Shown in pieces: positions 1 through 10,553 of a stretch of DNA of 64,000 bases. Location of the stretch: the NCBI GenBank assembly GCA_002077065.1, contig NAJO01000008.1, positions 310,001 through 374,000 of the forward strand. Reading direction: 5' to 3'. A program made the position numbers and the translations under genes. How positions within the stretch are numbered: position 1 is the first letter of the stretch; every line of letters starts with the position of its first letter. This DNA comes from Cryoendolithus antarcticus (Eukaryota > Ascomycota > Dothideomycetes > Cladosporiales > Cladosporiaceae). The notes under the pieces were generated by a model, which had not been told where the DNA came from, ran no database searches, and saw only the letters and a list, made by a program, of their open reading frames with translations.

Positions 1-353
1 ATTCGACATGTCGTACTTTACGATGAGACACGATCATGACGTGAGATTGTCCTTTGTCGCCCGATAGAGCAGTACCTTTGTCCTCGTCCACAAGTGGCGT
101 ATGGCGTGCATGCGGCCGCTGCCGACGCTTTCAGCACTTCCTCATACATATCTGAAAGCGGCCATTCAGCGTCGACTTGCAGCAACCACCGAACGCAGTA
201 CACTGTTCAGCATACAAGGTCGATCATCATCGGTAAGTCCACTCGAGATATTGTTCCTTGTCCTCATTCTCCACTTCACCTGCTCCACGTCGAACTGCCC
301 CTGTTGGCCTGTCTTGTCTCGTTACCATCGCGACTTGCGTACAATCACCCAAC
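1..353. other. Upstream region of the repeat precursor gene
   Basis: No gene is supported here. Open frames run through this stretch in several phases but lack splice or domain support. A GTAAGT lies near 232, so a leader intron in the 5' untranslated region of the downstream gene is possible but unproven. Confidence 0.4.
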
Positions 354-1957
354 ATGCATTTCCGCGAATTGATCTGCCTCTCCGGTCTTGCAACCCTTGC
401 GGTCGTCGCCACGCCAGGCGTCGCGAAACAAGTTCCAGCACCAAAATGGGACAAGTACGCTGGTGAGCGCCAGGGTACACCAGCGAAGGGAGGCTTCCAC
501 GGCCATCAGGCTCGTGAGGCTGAGGCAGCGAACACTCACGGCTGGAAGGACGCCCACGGTCAGCCATACAACCCACACGCTCCTCATCACGCCCGCGATG
601 CTGCCTCCACCGCCGCTGGCGCTTGGGCGAAGCCCTCCGAGTGGGCATCGTGGCTGTCGTCCCAGTTGCCTAAGGTGACTGGCTCCGCCGCTCACCCGAC
701 TGCACACCCGACTGCCCGCCCTGTGCTTGCTGCTCAACACGGCCAACAACAAGGTCCTCATTACGCTCGTGATGCTGAGGCCGAGGCTTACCGCTTCAAT
801 GGCCCTCCCACGCATTACGAGAGCCACGGCAACGCTCATCATGCGCGCGAAGCCGAGGCTGGACACTTCACTCCTCCTCAACACTACCAAGCTCACAACC
901 CACACCACGCCCGTGACGCCGAGGCCGAGCCCGTGAACTTCCCAGCTCACCCAGGAGGCAAATTCGACCACGCCAGCGATTGGCACAAGGACTTCCTCGC
1001 CCGCCACGGCGTCAAGCACACCGCCCGCGACGCTCTCGCCGATGAAGACTCATTCGAAGACAACGTTGACTTTTCCAACGACGGCTACGCGGAGGCTGAA
1101 GACGAGGAGGAGCACCTCCAAGCTCGCGAGGCCAAGCCGCCTGCCTTCCACCCTCAGTTTAACGAGCATGGCTCTAGGGGCAACCAGCACCACGCTCGAG
1201 ACGCTTCGGCTGAGCCAAAGTACCCTGCACACCCTGAGGGTAAGGAGTTCGACCACAACAGCGGCTGGCACAAGGCTTTCCTCGCCGCCCACGGCGTCAA
1301 GCACAATGCTCGTGACGCTGAGCTCGAGGCTGAGACTGTAAAGTACCCTGCTCATCCAAGAGGCAAGTTCGATCACGCTAGCGACTGGCACAAGGAGTTT
1401 CTCGCTGCTCACGGCGTCAAGCACAACGCTCGCAGCGCTGACGAGGCACTGGAGTTCGAGGAGGAGACCGTCGACAATTCGGAAGAGAGCTATGAATTGC
1501 ACGAACGCGATGTTGAGGAGGCCGAGCCGCTCTCGTACGAAAGCTATGGTGCCGAGGATGAGGACAAGCTCTTCGCCCGCGATGCCCGCAATGCCTTCCA
1601 ACCTGGGTCTGGCGCACATCCGACCGTGAACGCCGATGTACGCCTCCACTCTGTGTCCTCTGCGCTTCACACAAACTGACATCAGTCACAGTACTACGAC
1701 TCTCAAGAGCACGTCGACTTCCTCGCCCGCCATGGCATCAAGTTGACCGTCCCGTCAAGCGCCGCACCTGAGGCTACAGAGATCCCATCGCTACAGTGAG
1801 TTTGCCTGATGTCATACCCCTCAGTTCTCGGGCACTTACTGATGCGATAGGTAGGGCGAGACTCGTGCCTCCTAAGCCAAAGCAGCAGGTGCCAACTAAG
1901 CCGACACCGGCGAAGCCAAGCAAGAGTGGGTTTGGAGGTTTGAAGTTTCCTTGGTGA
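354..1957 (+). CDS. Secreted tandem-repeat precursor with R|(D/E)A processing sites
   Basis: The predicted protein has 496 residues in three exons (354-1637, 1692-1795, 1855-1957). The first 24 residues form a signal peptide; this ATG was chosen because the in-frame upstream ATG at 258 would bury it. The rest is hydrophilic, His/Ala/Glu-rich and modular. Arginine followed by DA or EA recurs after residues 54, 81, 139, 165, 187, 225, 258, 282, 320, 360 and 409, with HER|DV at 385. A module of about 30 residues, containing WHKxFLAxHGVKH, occurs at about 196-225, 290-320 and 331-360, and a partial copy opens exon 2. The design (signal peptide, repeated cores, basic site, acidic-Ala dipeptides) resembles alpha-factor-like and other kexin-processed repeat precursors. 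The basic residue is usually AR rather than KR, which is unusual. No UstY-like or other RiPP modifying gene lies nearby. Product and role are unknown; secretion and processing are inferred. Confidence 0.8.
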
Positions 1958-3061
1958 ACAGAGACAGACGACGAGATAGATATATAAGATACACGGTCGC
2001 TTAAGTTTTTTGCCTCACCCGAACTCATGGATTCGCGTGCGTGATATACCTGCGCTGGCGCTTCCAGAACGTCACGCAGCCTACATGATTGTTGTCCTCG
2101 TACGCAAGGCCTCGACTTCGCCCAACAGACGCCGTGGACGACTTTGCTTCAACAAGGCCACTTTCAAGGAGGCGACTGCTAGTCAAAGAACACGTCGGTA
2201 ATGACATGAAGTTGACAATATTTGGTCGTCCCGTGTCGTCCGTGCTAGGTCGCAGCCGAGACTTGCAGGGCAATATATCCAAGTAAAATTATTCGTTCAT
2301 TGCAGTACCGCGGTCGACCACAGTTTCCTATCTGGAAGTCTACTATAGGTGAGACTGTAGACTCGATTCGAGGAGATTTTGAGGGGCGCTGGTGCAACAG
2401 TGCACGGACGGGAGACGTTTGGACCTCACTCGTTCTCGCATCGACCGCGACGTCTTTCTCATCACGAAAGCACATCATTCATCGCCTGGTGGCTCATGAA
2501 AAGTCATCACGTTCAATACGCAGTCTTGGCCACGCGATTCTGCTGGTCATGCGACGATCAGGGCGACTTGTATAAACTTGTACCCCCCGGCTAAAATCAA
2601 ATGGCACTACCGGCGCACTCTCTCCGTGCGTTTCATAGTGCTCGCTTCGTGTCGCTTCGACTTCTCCACACATTCAAGATCACTGGATCCGTTGCCACGT
2701 TCTCCTCCACACGCTTGTCCGACAGTCAAAGGCCGAAGTGCTGTGCTACTTGGTGACACTCGTACTATGGAGACGGAACGGCATGTACCGACTGGTGGGA
2801 ACATTTCTTCTATACTTGAGCCCTGGGTCGGAGCTGGTGGACATGGTGGAGAGGAACCCAGACCATCATATGGACCCCATGAACAGTCGGCTAGGGTTTC
2901 TCGAGGGTTTCATGAAGATCATTGACTCGTCTCGAGTAGTATATGTCTACCTTGCTTCTCCTCCATCTCTCGCCGTTTCCTTTGCCCAGACTTTTCACTC
3001 TGCCATTCTTTCGTTTCATCTTCTTCGTCATCAATCCACTTGATCATCCATCACCGTCACT
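1958..3061. other. Intergenic region, no gene seen
   Basis: About 1.1 kb between two plus-strand genes. Only short overlapping frames without motifs, splice pairs or consistent coding character are present. The last 120 bases are pyrimidine-rich and are listed separately. Confidence 0.5.
2946..3061 (+). promoter_or_regulatory. Pyrimidine-rich core promoter of the GH62 gene
   Basis: The stretch just before the GH62 start is dominated by C and T runs and ends in a short purine-poor leader. CT-rich tracts immediately upstream of the start are common in well-expressed filamentous-fungal genes. No TATA box is obvious. The function is inferred from position and composition only. Confidence 0.35.
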
Positions 3062-4335
3062 ATGAGACTTCTCGAAGCCAACGTCGCGCTGCTGGCTTCA
3101 GCTGCGACTGTCGCAGCCCAGACCTGCAACCTTCCCTCCTCCTACAAGTGGTCTTCCCAGGGCCCGCTCGCTCAACCCAAGAATGGTTGGTCCTCGCTCA
3201 AGGATTTCACGCACGTTCCCTACAATGGCAAGCATTTGGTGTACGCCTCCGACTACACCGGCTCGAACTACGGGTCGATGAACTTCGGGCTATTCTCTAG
3301 CTGGAGTGACATGAGCAGCGCATCTCAGACCGGTATGAGCCAGGCAACGGTCGCACCTACGCTGTTCTACTTCGCCCCCAAGAGCACCTGGATTCTCGCA
3401 TACCAGTGGGGCGCGACTGCCTTCAGCTACAAGACCTCCTCTGACCCCACCAACGCCAATGGCTGGTCCGGCGCCAACGCCCTCTTCTCGGGCTCCATCT
3501 CTGGCTCCGGCACAGGTCCGATCGACCAGACTTTGATCGGTGACAGCAGCAACATGTACCTCTTCTTCGCCGGCGACAACGGCAAGATCTACCGTGCCAG
3601 CATGGCCCTGAGCAAGTTCCCCGGCAGCTTCGGCAGCGCCAGCACGGTCGTCATGTCCGACAGCACCAACAACCTCTTCGAGGCCGTACAAGTCTACACC
3701 CTCAAGGGCCAGAACAAGTACCTCATGATCGTCGAGGCCCAGGGCTCCGGTGGTCGCTACTTCCGCAGCTTCACCTCCACCTCGCTCGGTGGCAGCTGGA
3801 CCGTCCAAGCCGGCTCCGAGTCCTCCCCCTTTGCAGGCAAGGCCAACACGGGCGTCACCTGGACCAACGACATCTCCCACGGCGATCTCATCCGCAGCAC
3901 CAACGACCAGACCTTCACCGTCGACCCCTGCAACCTGCAGTTCCTGTACCAGGGCCGCAACCCGAGCTCCAGCGCGTCCTACGATAACCTGCCATACCGC
4001 CCGGGTGTTTTGACCCTCACCAACCCAGGAAGTGCGTCCGGTGGTTCTTCTTCTTCCTCTGCTGCCCCTGTCTCTACCACTACACGTCAGGCTACCAGTG
4101 CCACTGCTGCTCCAACTTCCTCCGCTCCCCCTGCTTCTACGTCTGCCTCCTCCGGCGGCTCCGGTGGCGCCCAGTGGGCGCAGTGCGGCGGTACCGGATG
4201 GACCGGCACGACCACTTGCGTTGTACGCATATCTCCGTCACAGTGCGGATTGTGTGAGAACAGATTTGCTGACGTATTTCGCAGAGTCCGTATAGTTGCC
4301 ACGTCATCAACCCGTACTATTCGCAGTGTTACTAG
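3062..4335 (+). CDS. GH62 alpha-L-arabinofuranosidase with C-terminal CBM1
   Basis: A secreted enzyme that removes arabinose side chains from arabinoxylan outside the cell. Two exons (3062-4222 and 4285-4335) give 403 residues. A signal peptide ends near residue 19. The GH62 catalytic domain fills about residues 22-325, with recognisable stretches such as [25 protein letters not shown] and [17 protein letters not shown] Ser/Thr/Ala-rich linker follows, then a fungal cellulose-binding module ([13 protein letters not shown] ... NPYYSQCY) at the very C-terminus. The 62-bp intron, with a CTGAC branch site, cuts inside the CBM1; reading through it would destroy the last part of the module, so the splice is well supported. 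The gene stands alone, with no other wall-degrading enzyme in the window. Confidence 0.95.
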
Positions 4336-4638
4336 GAGAGATTGTTTGAAACATGATGGGGCTTGGAAGACGAGAGCGAAACTTTCGGGAGTATATACTT
4401 CCACAACAACTTTTGCAAAGTCGCGCAAAGCTGCTGCCTGACCTTTACAACCTTCCGAGCCAGTCTGTAGTCTTCCTGCCGCCACGACTCCTTTCTCCCG
4501 TGTGACGATCGCCCTGATATACTACTGATCCGCGGTTCGCAAAGGCTGCTACCGTTGACCGAGTGATCACCAGTGTGAGGACACTTGATATCCGTCATTA
4601 TCCAAATTCTCTTCGATCTCGCCCACATCAGCGGGCCG
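4336..4638. other. Convergent intergenic region
   Basis: About 300 bases between the 3' ends of the GH62 and BTB genes. I see nothing beyond presumed 3' untranslated sequence. Confidence 0.5.
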
Positions 4639-5571
4639 TCACCGCACGATGTAGGGCAGCCAGTCGTCCAAGCTCTGTTCCTTGCCACCCGGACACCTCA
4701 GGCGAATCCGGTCGCTCTCCGACGAACGGCCGAGCAGCAAGGGCACAGTGCCTCTACCAGAGCAGGAGCTGTGGTATGGGCACCGGACTCGCTCGTAACC
4801 ACTATCGCTGGAGACAAGGACAGTCTGTCTCGCCAAGATATCGAGGAGGAATCCAGGATTTCTTTCCGCAACACAGTGAAAATCAGCAGTCGCTTCATAC
4901 TTCCAAATCAGATCCAGAATGTGTTTTCGAGCTACACCTACAACCACGGCTTTCACCGGGGACAGCTCGCCAGGGTAATAGGTGCCTTCCTTGTCGTACA
5001 CCGACTCGATCGCGTTCACGAATTCGAGGTCGTTCCATTTGCAGTCCAAGATAGTCTGCAGCTTCTGGCATGCCATAGCCTCGAGTGGCTCGATACTGTA
5101 GTGGTGTGCAAGGATTGCCACTTGGATATGGTGCTCGACTTCAGCTTCCCTCATGGTCTCTTCATCGTATGAGTAATCGCCATTGTACATATAGCTCAGC
5201 ATAGCATTGACGACGTCAGGGCGGCAGTCTTCGAAATTGAAGCTGGTTTTGATAGCATCCTGCAACAAATCAATATCGGCTCCGAAAACTTTGCGGACGA
5301 GGATGCTGATGCCTACATCGTCTTCACCTTCGAAATCCTTCGCGAGCCACTCGTTTTGAGTGCACACGATCGCCTTATGTATCTTCCGTTTACGCCCCTC
5401 GCATGTCACGGTGAAGTCGGCATAGCGTGCATTGCCAAACAGACTGCGAAAGGTCAGCTCAGGTCTGGGCGATGGGATTTGTTTCGCAAGATTGTACCTC
5501 TTCACTCCAGTCAGAAGAGGCGGCTCAGCTGCGTTACCCTCGGTCACCCTGATACTGTTGGTGTCGGCCAT
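4639..5571 (-). CDS. BTB/POZ domain protein
   Basis: A single-exon protein of 310 residues. A BTB/POZ fold starts near residue 40: YADFTVTCEGRKRKIHKAIVC is the usual beta-strand and first helix, and residues about 115-135 (PDVVNAMLSYMYNGDYSYD) match the later strand-helix part. A helical BACK-like stretch follows to about residue 230. Fungal proteins of this type are usually putative Cullin-3 adaptors or of unknown function; no Kelch or MATH domain is present to name a substrate. It is not a close copy of the BTB pair at 9-12 kb and lacks their C-terminal cysteine motif. The ATG at 5571 is the first in frame. Confidence 0.8.
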   Translation of the reverse strand: MADTNSIRVTEGNAAEPPLLTGVKRYNLAKQIPSPRPELTFRSLFGNARYADFTVTCEGRKRKIHKAIVCTQNEWLAKDFEGEDDVGISILVRKVFGADIDLLQDAIKTSFNFEDCRPDVVNAMLSYMYNGDYSYDEETMREAEVEHHIQVAILAHHYSIEPLEAMACQKLQTILDCKWNDLEFVNAIESVYDKEGTYYPGELSPVKAVVVGVARKHILDLIWKYEATADFHCVAERNPGFLLDILARQTVLVSSDSGYERVRCPYHSSCSGRGTVPLLLGRSSESDRIRLRCPGGKEQSLDDWLPYIVR

Positions 5572-6124
5572 GTGTGTTCGATATGTCGACTGTCAAGCCA
5601 ATAAGGTGAATGTTGGTGAAAGCACCCATGCGGCGGATCAAACGGCCGTTGAGAAGATGAGAGAGGAAGTAATAACGTAGGAAAGGTACGACTGCATGCG
5701 CATCTACTACCTCATCCGCCGTCTTTGATCTGCCCGTCTATACCTCAACATGATGGCCCGATTAGCAACCCGAAGTGAACAAAGCGCAGGTGATGGAGTT
5801 CGGAGACCGCTCCATAGATTACAGCACGCACATAATTACATGGTCGACTCAAGATTGAAGAGTGTCGTGTGAACCTTCAAAGTGTCATTAACGCTGTGAA
5901 GGTAGAGGCACGACTGACGGTCTGTGCACGCGTAGGAAACACGAGTCGACTGGAGCATTCGATCCTACGCAAATGCTTGCTTGGGTCGAAGAATGGTGCA
6001 CTGTACGTCTATGCCTACGGGTATCATACAATAATTGTGTGCGCCCTGAAGCAGCCTCCAATGTAGCGCAGTGTCGAGCCGGTCTGCACATGGCGCTGGC
6101 GACAACAGCCTACACTTGACGCGC
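5572..6124. other. Intergenic region, no gene seen
   Basis: About 550 bases upstream of the BTB gene and downstream of BRF1, both on the minus strand. No motif-bearing frame, repeat or RNA gene was recognised. Confidence 0.5.
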
Positions 6125-8560
6125 TCAGTCGTAAGCCCCCTCCAGCGCCGAGTCCCCTAGCGGTTCGATAGCAGCATCGAAGTCGCCATCACCATCATCA
6201 GCATCGTCCTCGATCTCACTAGCTTCTGCTTCAATTTCACCGTAATCGTCATAATCGTCGGGTGCACGCTCGGGCACGTCTTCGTCTTCGATATCGCTTT
6301 CGTCGTCGTCGAGATCGTCTGCCAAGTCCTCTGCATCTTCTGCGCCTGCTGCTGGCTGTTCTGTAGGAGGTAATTGTGTTCGAGGTGGTGTCAATGCATT
6401 GGCATCAGCCGGTGAAGGTACGACTGGCGATCTCGCAACCGGCGACTGCGTGGCAGCACCAGGCGCAAGTGATTGTGTCGCTGCTGGAGTGGTTGGCCCG
6501 GTATTGCTTCTCCGCGAAGGCGACTGCACTGGCGTAGCACCTCCGGTCGCGTCCTCGCCGGCCTGACTCCCCTGGTCGTCCTCACTGACAGCCACAGACC
6601 CCGCTCTGCTCAGACTAGGCGACATACTATCCCCATACACCCTCTGCAAAGCCTCGTAGTTGACGTACTTCGAGAATGTTGGCGCACTTCTCGCAAGCAT
6701 AGCCGCATTGATGTCAGCAGGCGTCTCAGCCGGCGTGCCAGCAGCAGTAAGCAGTTTATCACTCTTCTTCGCCTTGCGCCCCTTGATAGTCTTTCGCTTG
6801 TCCTTACCACTTGCCTCCAACATGCGCTTCGTAAGCTGCTTCTCGTATTGCGCTCGTAGCCAGTCTTCGTTCTCATGGAGCCAGATCTTTTCTTTGTCTT
6901 GGGCTGCTTGGCCAGAGAGGATGCAATTTTCAACCTCAGGATCATCGCGGAACTCAGCCTCGAGGTCTTCGGCTGTGACCGACTCGAGACTGTTGTAGTG
7001 TGCAGAGTCATAATGCGTGATACCAGCTGCTTGTCGCCGGGCATTCGCAGCCTCGGTGTAGAGTCGCCGTTCCTGGTCGCCGATCGACTCTGCTGCTGCT
7101 TTGCCTTTCTGCTCTGCTACCTCGTCACGATAGCCAGTCACCTCGTTATCGTCAAGCGCAGACTCGATCGCATTCTGCAGCTCCTCTTCGATGAGCATCT
7201 CTTCCGTGCTGAGATCAACAGGAGGTGGCGCGACTCGCTTTGCCCGACCTCGCTTCTGCGGGGTGTCGTCCAGACCTTCCGAGGGCGCTCGCCTGCTCTT
7301 GCCATTTGGTGTAGCAGAAGCAGGCTGTGAAGGAATCGCAAAGCCATCAGCGTCGTATTGAGGTGGATTTGGAGTAGATGTAGGGGAGTCTCCGGCAGTA
7401 CGGGCTCGTTTACGAGGCCGACTGGACTCATCAGCAGGCTCGGCTGCTGGTGTGCCGTTTGTAGAGCTGGCTTCCGAGCCATCGTCGTCCGCAATCTCGA
7501 TGGGAGAGCTTTGCGACCTCGACAGACTTGCCAAGCCTCGCTTTTGTCTCTTCCGCTCAAGCGCCTTTTGTCTCTCCTCCTGAAGGTGAAGAGATGGCGG
7601 ATCCGCCTGGTGCTTGATGCGTACCCCGACCTCTCGAAATTGCGCAACTGTGAGACCAGCACTCTTCGTCGATCTAAACTCCCTGATGCGTTCCGCAATG
7701 GTCTGATCAGCAATCTTCGCAACAAAGACGACCTCTCTGACAGTCCGCTTGAAGTTGTTCATGCGTGCAGCCAAGATGATACATGCACCGCAGAGCCCAG
7801 CAGGGTGGCGACCGGTAGTCATCCAATCGCGGCGCATGCGGCGCATGATCTTGAGAGCGTCTTCAGCGACCTGATTTGTGGCCTCTTCAAATTGCAGTCG
7901 ACGGCAGTATTTCTCGATCAGAGCTTCCAGGTCGATCATGTGAGCGTAGTGAAGTTGGTTCTCGTCCAAGAAGATCTCCTTGCACATGGCCTTGTAGACC
8001 TCACCGAGACGGAAGACATTGATCTTGATGATCTCGGCGAGATCAATCAGCAGGACAATGTTGCCGGGCTGTCTTCGGCAGGCGGCGTAAACACAACATG
8101 CTGCGACCTCTTCCACACTGCGGCCAGAAGTGAAGCTATGCCCAGCTTGAAGAGTCCAGATATTCCTAGCAATAGTAATAACATTCATCGGAATACCCAG
8201 GATCCTCGCATAAGGCTCAATGTGCTCCCTCCCCTTCCGATCTACCTCAGCACCATCATGCTTCTCTCCACCTCCCATACGCCGGAAAGTTGCAGAGTTG
8301 AGCTGTCCAGCATGACGGGCATTTTCGCCAATGTACCCGCCCTGTACGGCAGCGCCGCCATTGGCAGTCTCCTCGAAAGTGACATCGGAGACAATGTTTG
8401 CTTCGCTGATTTGCGTGAAGCAGTTCTTACAGATCTTTGAGCCATCTTGCTCTTGGATGTCGGGTGCGTCGCAGCAGGCCTTTTTCACGGGCGGTGCTGT
8501 TGGTTTGCGACCTTTGCCTGGGAGTGCGCGGACTGCGCCGAGTCGGCGAGGTGGCGGCAT
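6125..8560 (-). CDS. BRF1: TFIIIB subunit Brf1 (RNA polymerase III initiation factor)
   Basis: Brf1 is the TFIIB-related factor that recruits RNA polymerase III to tRNA and 5S genes with TBP and Bdp1. The single exon encodes 811 residues from the ATG at 8560; the open frame extends 52 codons further upstream but that part is low-complexity leader. An N-terminal zinc ribbon lies at about residues 28-50, with C44-x2-C47 clear and an adjacent CysCys at 29-30 on the other side. It is followed by the Brf1-type segment SDVTFEET. Two cyclin-like TFIIB repeats follow (about 105-195 and 205-310; VEEVAACCVYAACRR, GLCGACIILAARMN). The middle holds the TBP-binding BRF1 domain (KIWLHENEDWLRAQYEKQL ... KYVNYEALQRVYGD). 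The C-terminus is long and acidic. It is longer than the yeast protein (about 600 residues), mostly through low-complexity inserts. Confidence 0.93.
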   Translation of the reverse strand: MPPPRRLGAVRALPGKGRKPTAPPVKKACCDAPDIQEQDGSKICKNCFTQISEANIVSDVTFEETANGGAAVQGGYIGENARHAGQLNSATFRRMGGGEKHDGAEVDRKGREHIEPYARILGIPMNVITIARNIWTLQAGHSFTSGRSVEEVAACCVYAACRRQPGNIVLLIDLAEIIKINVFRLGEVYKAMCKEIFLDENQLHYAHMIDLEALIEKYCRRLQFEEATNQVAEDALKIMRRMRRDWMTTGRHPAGLCGACIILAARMNNFKRTVREVVFVAKIADQTIAERIREFRSTKSAGLTVAQFREVGVRIKHQADPPSLHLQEERQKALERKRQKRGLASLSRSQSSPIEIADDDGSEASSTNGTPAAEPADESSRPRKRARTAGDSPTSTPNPPQYDADGFAIPSQPASATPNGKSRRAPSEGLDDTPQKRGRAKRVAPPPVDLSTEEMLIEEELQNAIESALDDNEVTGYRDEVAEQKGKAAAESIGDQERRLYTEAANARRQAAGITHYDSAHYNSLESVTAEDLEAEFRDDPEVENCILSGQAAQDKEKIWLHENEDWLRAQYEKQLTKRMLEASGKDKRKTIKGRKAKKSDKLLTAAGTPAETPADINAAMLARSAPTFSKYVNYEALQRVYGDSMSPSLSRAGSVAVSEDDQGSQAGEDATGGATPVQSPSRRSNTGPTTPAATQSLAPGAATQSPVARSPVVPSPADANALTPPRTQLPPTEQPAAGAEDAEDLADDLDDDESDIEDEDVPERAPDDYDDYGEIEAEASEIEDDADDGDGDFDAAIEPLGDSALEGAYD

Positions 8561-8988
8561 GATCGGCGACGCATACGCCTGCAATTGGCGAGGGTTGGGG
8601 GGGGGTATACTCGACGTCGATGTTGCTGTTTGCCGCGTGTGAGTCAGGTGAAGTTGATGAGTGAGGTGCGGTGGCTCAGCGGTGGGGTAATCAAATTTCG
8701 ACAATAGCAGTGCCAAGACATATCGTTGAGCCTTGAGTTCGAACCTCGTGGTGTACTCCTAGAGTGGCTCGCGCCAGGAATCTAGTTCAGACGAGATGAT
8801 CACGCAAGGAACATAGGGTCACATCACTGTGGCAATTGCGAGGTACGACTTTGCATGGCTATTGCATTGTCTGTTCATTGCATACACGACCTACCTGTTA
8901 CATCGCCCCTGGCAAGTAAGACCCCTCCTACAGTGCAGTTTGCACACTTGGCCTTTACATCATCAGCGTAGTTCAGAACAGTCTATTC
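8561..8988. other. BRF1 upstream region
   Basis: About 430 bases between the BRF1 start and the 3' end of the next minus-strand gene. It contains a box-A-like and a box-B-like string (8668-8745) that do not fold into a tRNA; see the rejected list. Confidence 0.4.
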
Positions 8989-10200
8989 TCAGCCATCATG
9001 TAGTCGCGCGGCCGAGTCTGCAGCAGCTTGTTCCTCAGCTGTGACTTTCATACCCCAGTCCGCCATGGAGATGCCTGCCGGGTTCACGCTTTCCCTCAGA
9101 TGCTGCACTCTACACAATCCGTTGTCTTTTAGGCAGTCAAGGCACAACCCCTTGCAGATCAGCTTTAGATGCTTGACGCTGATGGCTAGGGCGGCCTTAG
9201 GAGACTGCGAAGCTCCAGCGCGATCAGCCTCCGCCAAGAGCATGGGTATGTCGATCTTCGGGAGCATGTAGATGACTTCCGCTGCTGGGAGCGGAGTATG
9301 CGTCAGCGGCCAGAATCCATGGTTCTCCAGGTTCTCCAGAAATAGAACGATGATGTGAGTCTTGCTGGTCTTGCAAGCTTCGGTGATGACTTCCTCTACG
9401 AGGATCGTGATGATACTGTTGATCTCTCGCTCAATATACATCCTCTGGCTTTCGACGATCTCTACTTTATGTCAGTGAGATAGTCTAAGCGATACAGCGC
9501 ATAGGATGACTGGTCAGTCTATAGACTGACCCATGAACCTGTCCGGCAGGTACTGCAGAACGTCCGGGTCTTGCTTGCGAAAGTTCCCCGACTGCTCATG
9601 CACAAGCTCCCTTGTCATGTCTTTGAACAATCTTGAGTGATTGAGAATATAAGCTGCTGCTGCGAAAGCAACGCCTTCTTTTACTTGGAACGCAGTCCTT
9701 GCGTTGTATTCATGGAGAGTCTTATGCAATAGTGCGTAGCTTGACAGGTGAAGGTGGTGAACGCAGTCATACTTGTCGATCACACTGGCAAATCCGACAA
9801 GTCCTTCGATGAGCAGGACTCCGTCTGTTCCGTCGAAAAATTCCACTTCGTAGACGGGCAAGTGATGCAGGAGTTGACACAATATCAGCAGCGACTTGGG
9901 CGGATCCTCCAGATGCACCTCTTTCCGACCAGCGCTCAGACTCTGTCCTTCCGCATACCGATCGCTGAAGAGTGCACGAAAGACTTTACTCGCCGCAGCA
10001 AGCACGTATATCGAGGCGCGGATGGTGATTGCGGTCCCAACATGATAATCTTTCACAACAAGGATAACGTCGTCAATCTTATCGTTCGGGCCGTATGCCA
10101 TTTCGATGAGGTCAAAGAAGAGTGGTGCAGCTTGCTCTTGAGGTCCAGGGCTGGTGTGTGTCGATGCCGGCGGAGCCTGAGAGGTGGTGTCGGCATCCAT
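8989..10200 (-). CDS. BTB/POZ protein with C-terminal cysteine motif (copy 1)
   Basis: Two exons (10200-9531 and 9461-8989) give 380 residues; the 69-bp intron has a GTCAGT donor and a CTGAC branch site and restores the frame. The BTB domain is at about residues 35-150 (DDVILVVKDY, VFRALFSDRYAEGQS, KSLLILCQLLHHLPVYE), followed by the helical region typical of fungal BTB proteins (VIDKYDCVHHL, AAYILNHSRLFKDMTREL). Near the C-terminus is a compact motif, CKGLCLDCLKDNGLCRVQHL, that could bind a metal. The gene at 10554-11858 has the same layout, intron position and motif, so the two are tandem duplicates in the same orientation. Function is unknown; a protein-protein adaptor role is inferred from the BTB fold. 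Confidence 0.8.
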
Positions 10201-10553
10201 AACGGTGATCCGCAACGGACTGGTTGATGCTATCCACGGGATTGGGAGGTTGTGTTGATCACAGTGGATAGAACTCTCGGCCAGAGTCGATGTGAGATGT
10301 CAGATGGTCAAAGCGGCGAAGGGGGAAGGAGCGACGGTGGGAGCATGCGACCATGATTTCAATTGCAACACCTCGATGACTTTCTGTCCCTCTCAGCACC
10401 ACACTGGGCAACGCCTCAGTGCTCGCGCTCACTTCTCGTGTGATTCCACACTTCACCACATGCCTCGCATGCCTCATCACGCCTGCATTGTTACCTGTTC
10501 AACATACTGCAAACCACCTCCAGTAGGCACTTGCAGACTAGACACCTCAATCA
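10201..10553. other. Spacer between the two BTB paralogues
   Basis: About 350 bases holding the promoter of BTB copy 1 and the 3' end of copy 2. No further gene or repeat was seen. Confidence 0.45.

Noticed and set aside
345..1019. Long antisense frame across the repeat precursor
   Set aside because: It mirrors the repeats and shows no independent motif or start context.
1797..1799. TGA as the end of the repeat-precursor gene
   Set aside because: A GTGAGT donor overlaps it, and splicing to 1855 adds a proline/lysine-rich C-terminal tail in frame to a stop at 1955-1957.
1..5571. RiPP cluster of the ustiloxin type around the repeat precursor
   Set aside because: No UstYa-like (DUF3328), tyrosinase, methyltransferase or transporter gene is adjacent; only GH62 and BTB genes follow.
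8640..8760. Box-A-like and box-B-like strings suggesting a tRNA upstream of BRF1
   Set aside because: The acceptor arms do not pair and the T-arm stem has a mismatch, so no cloverleaf forms.
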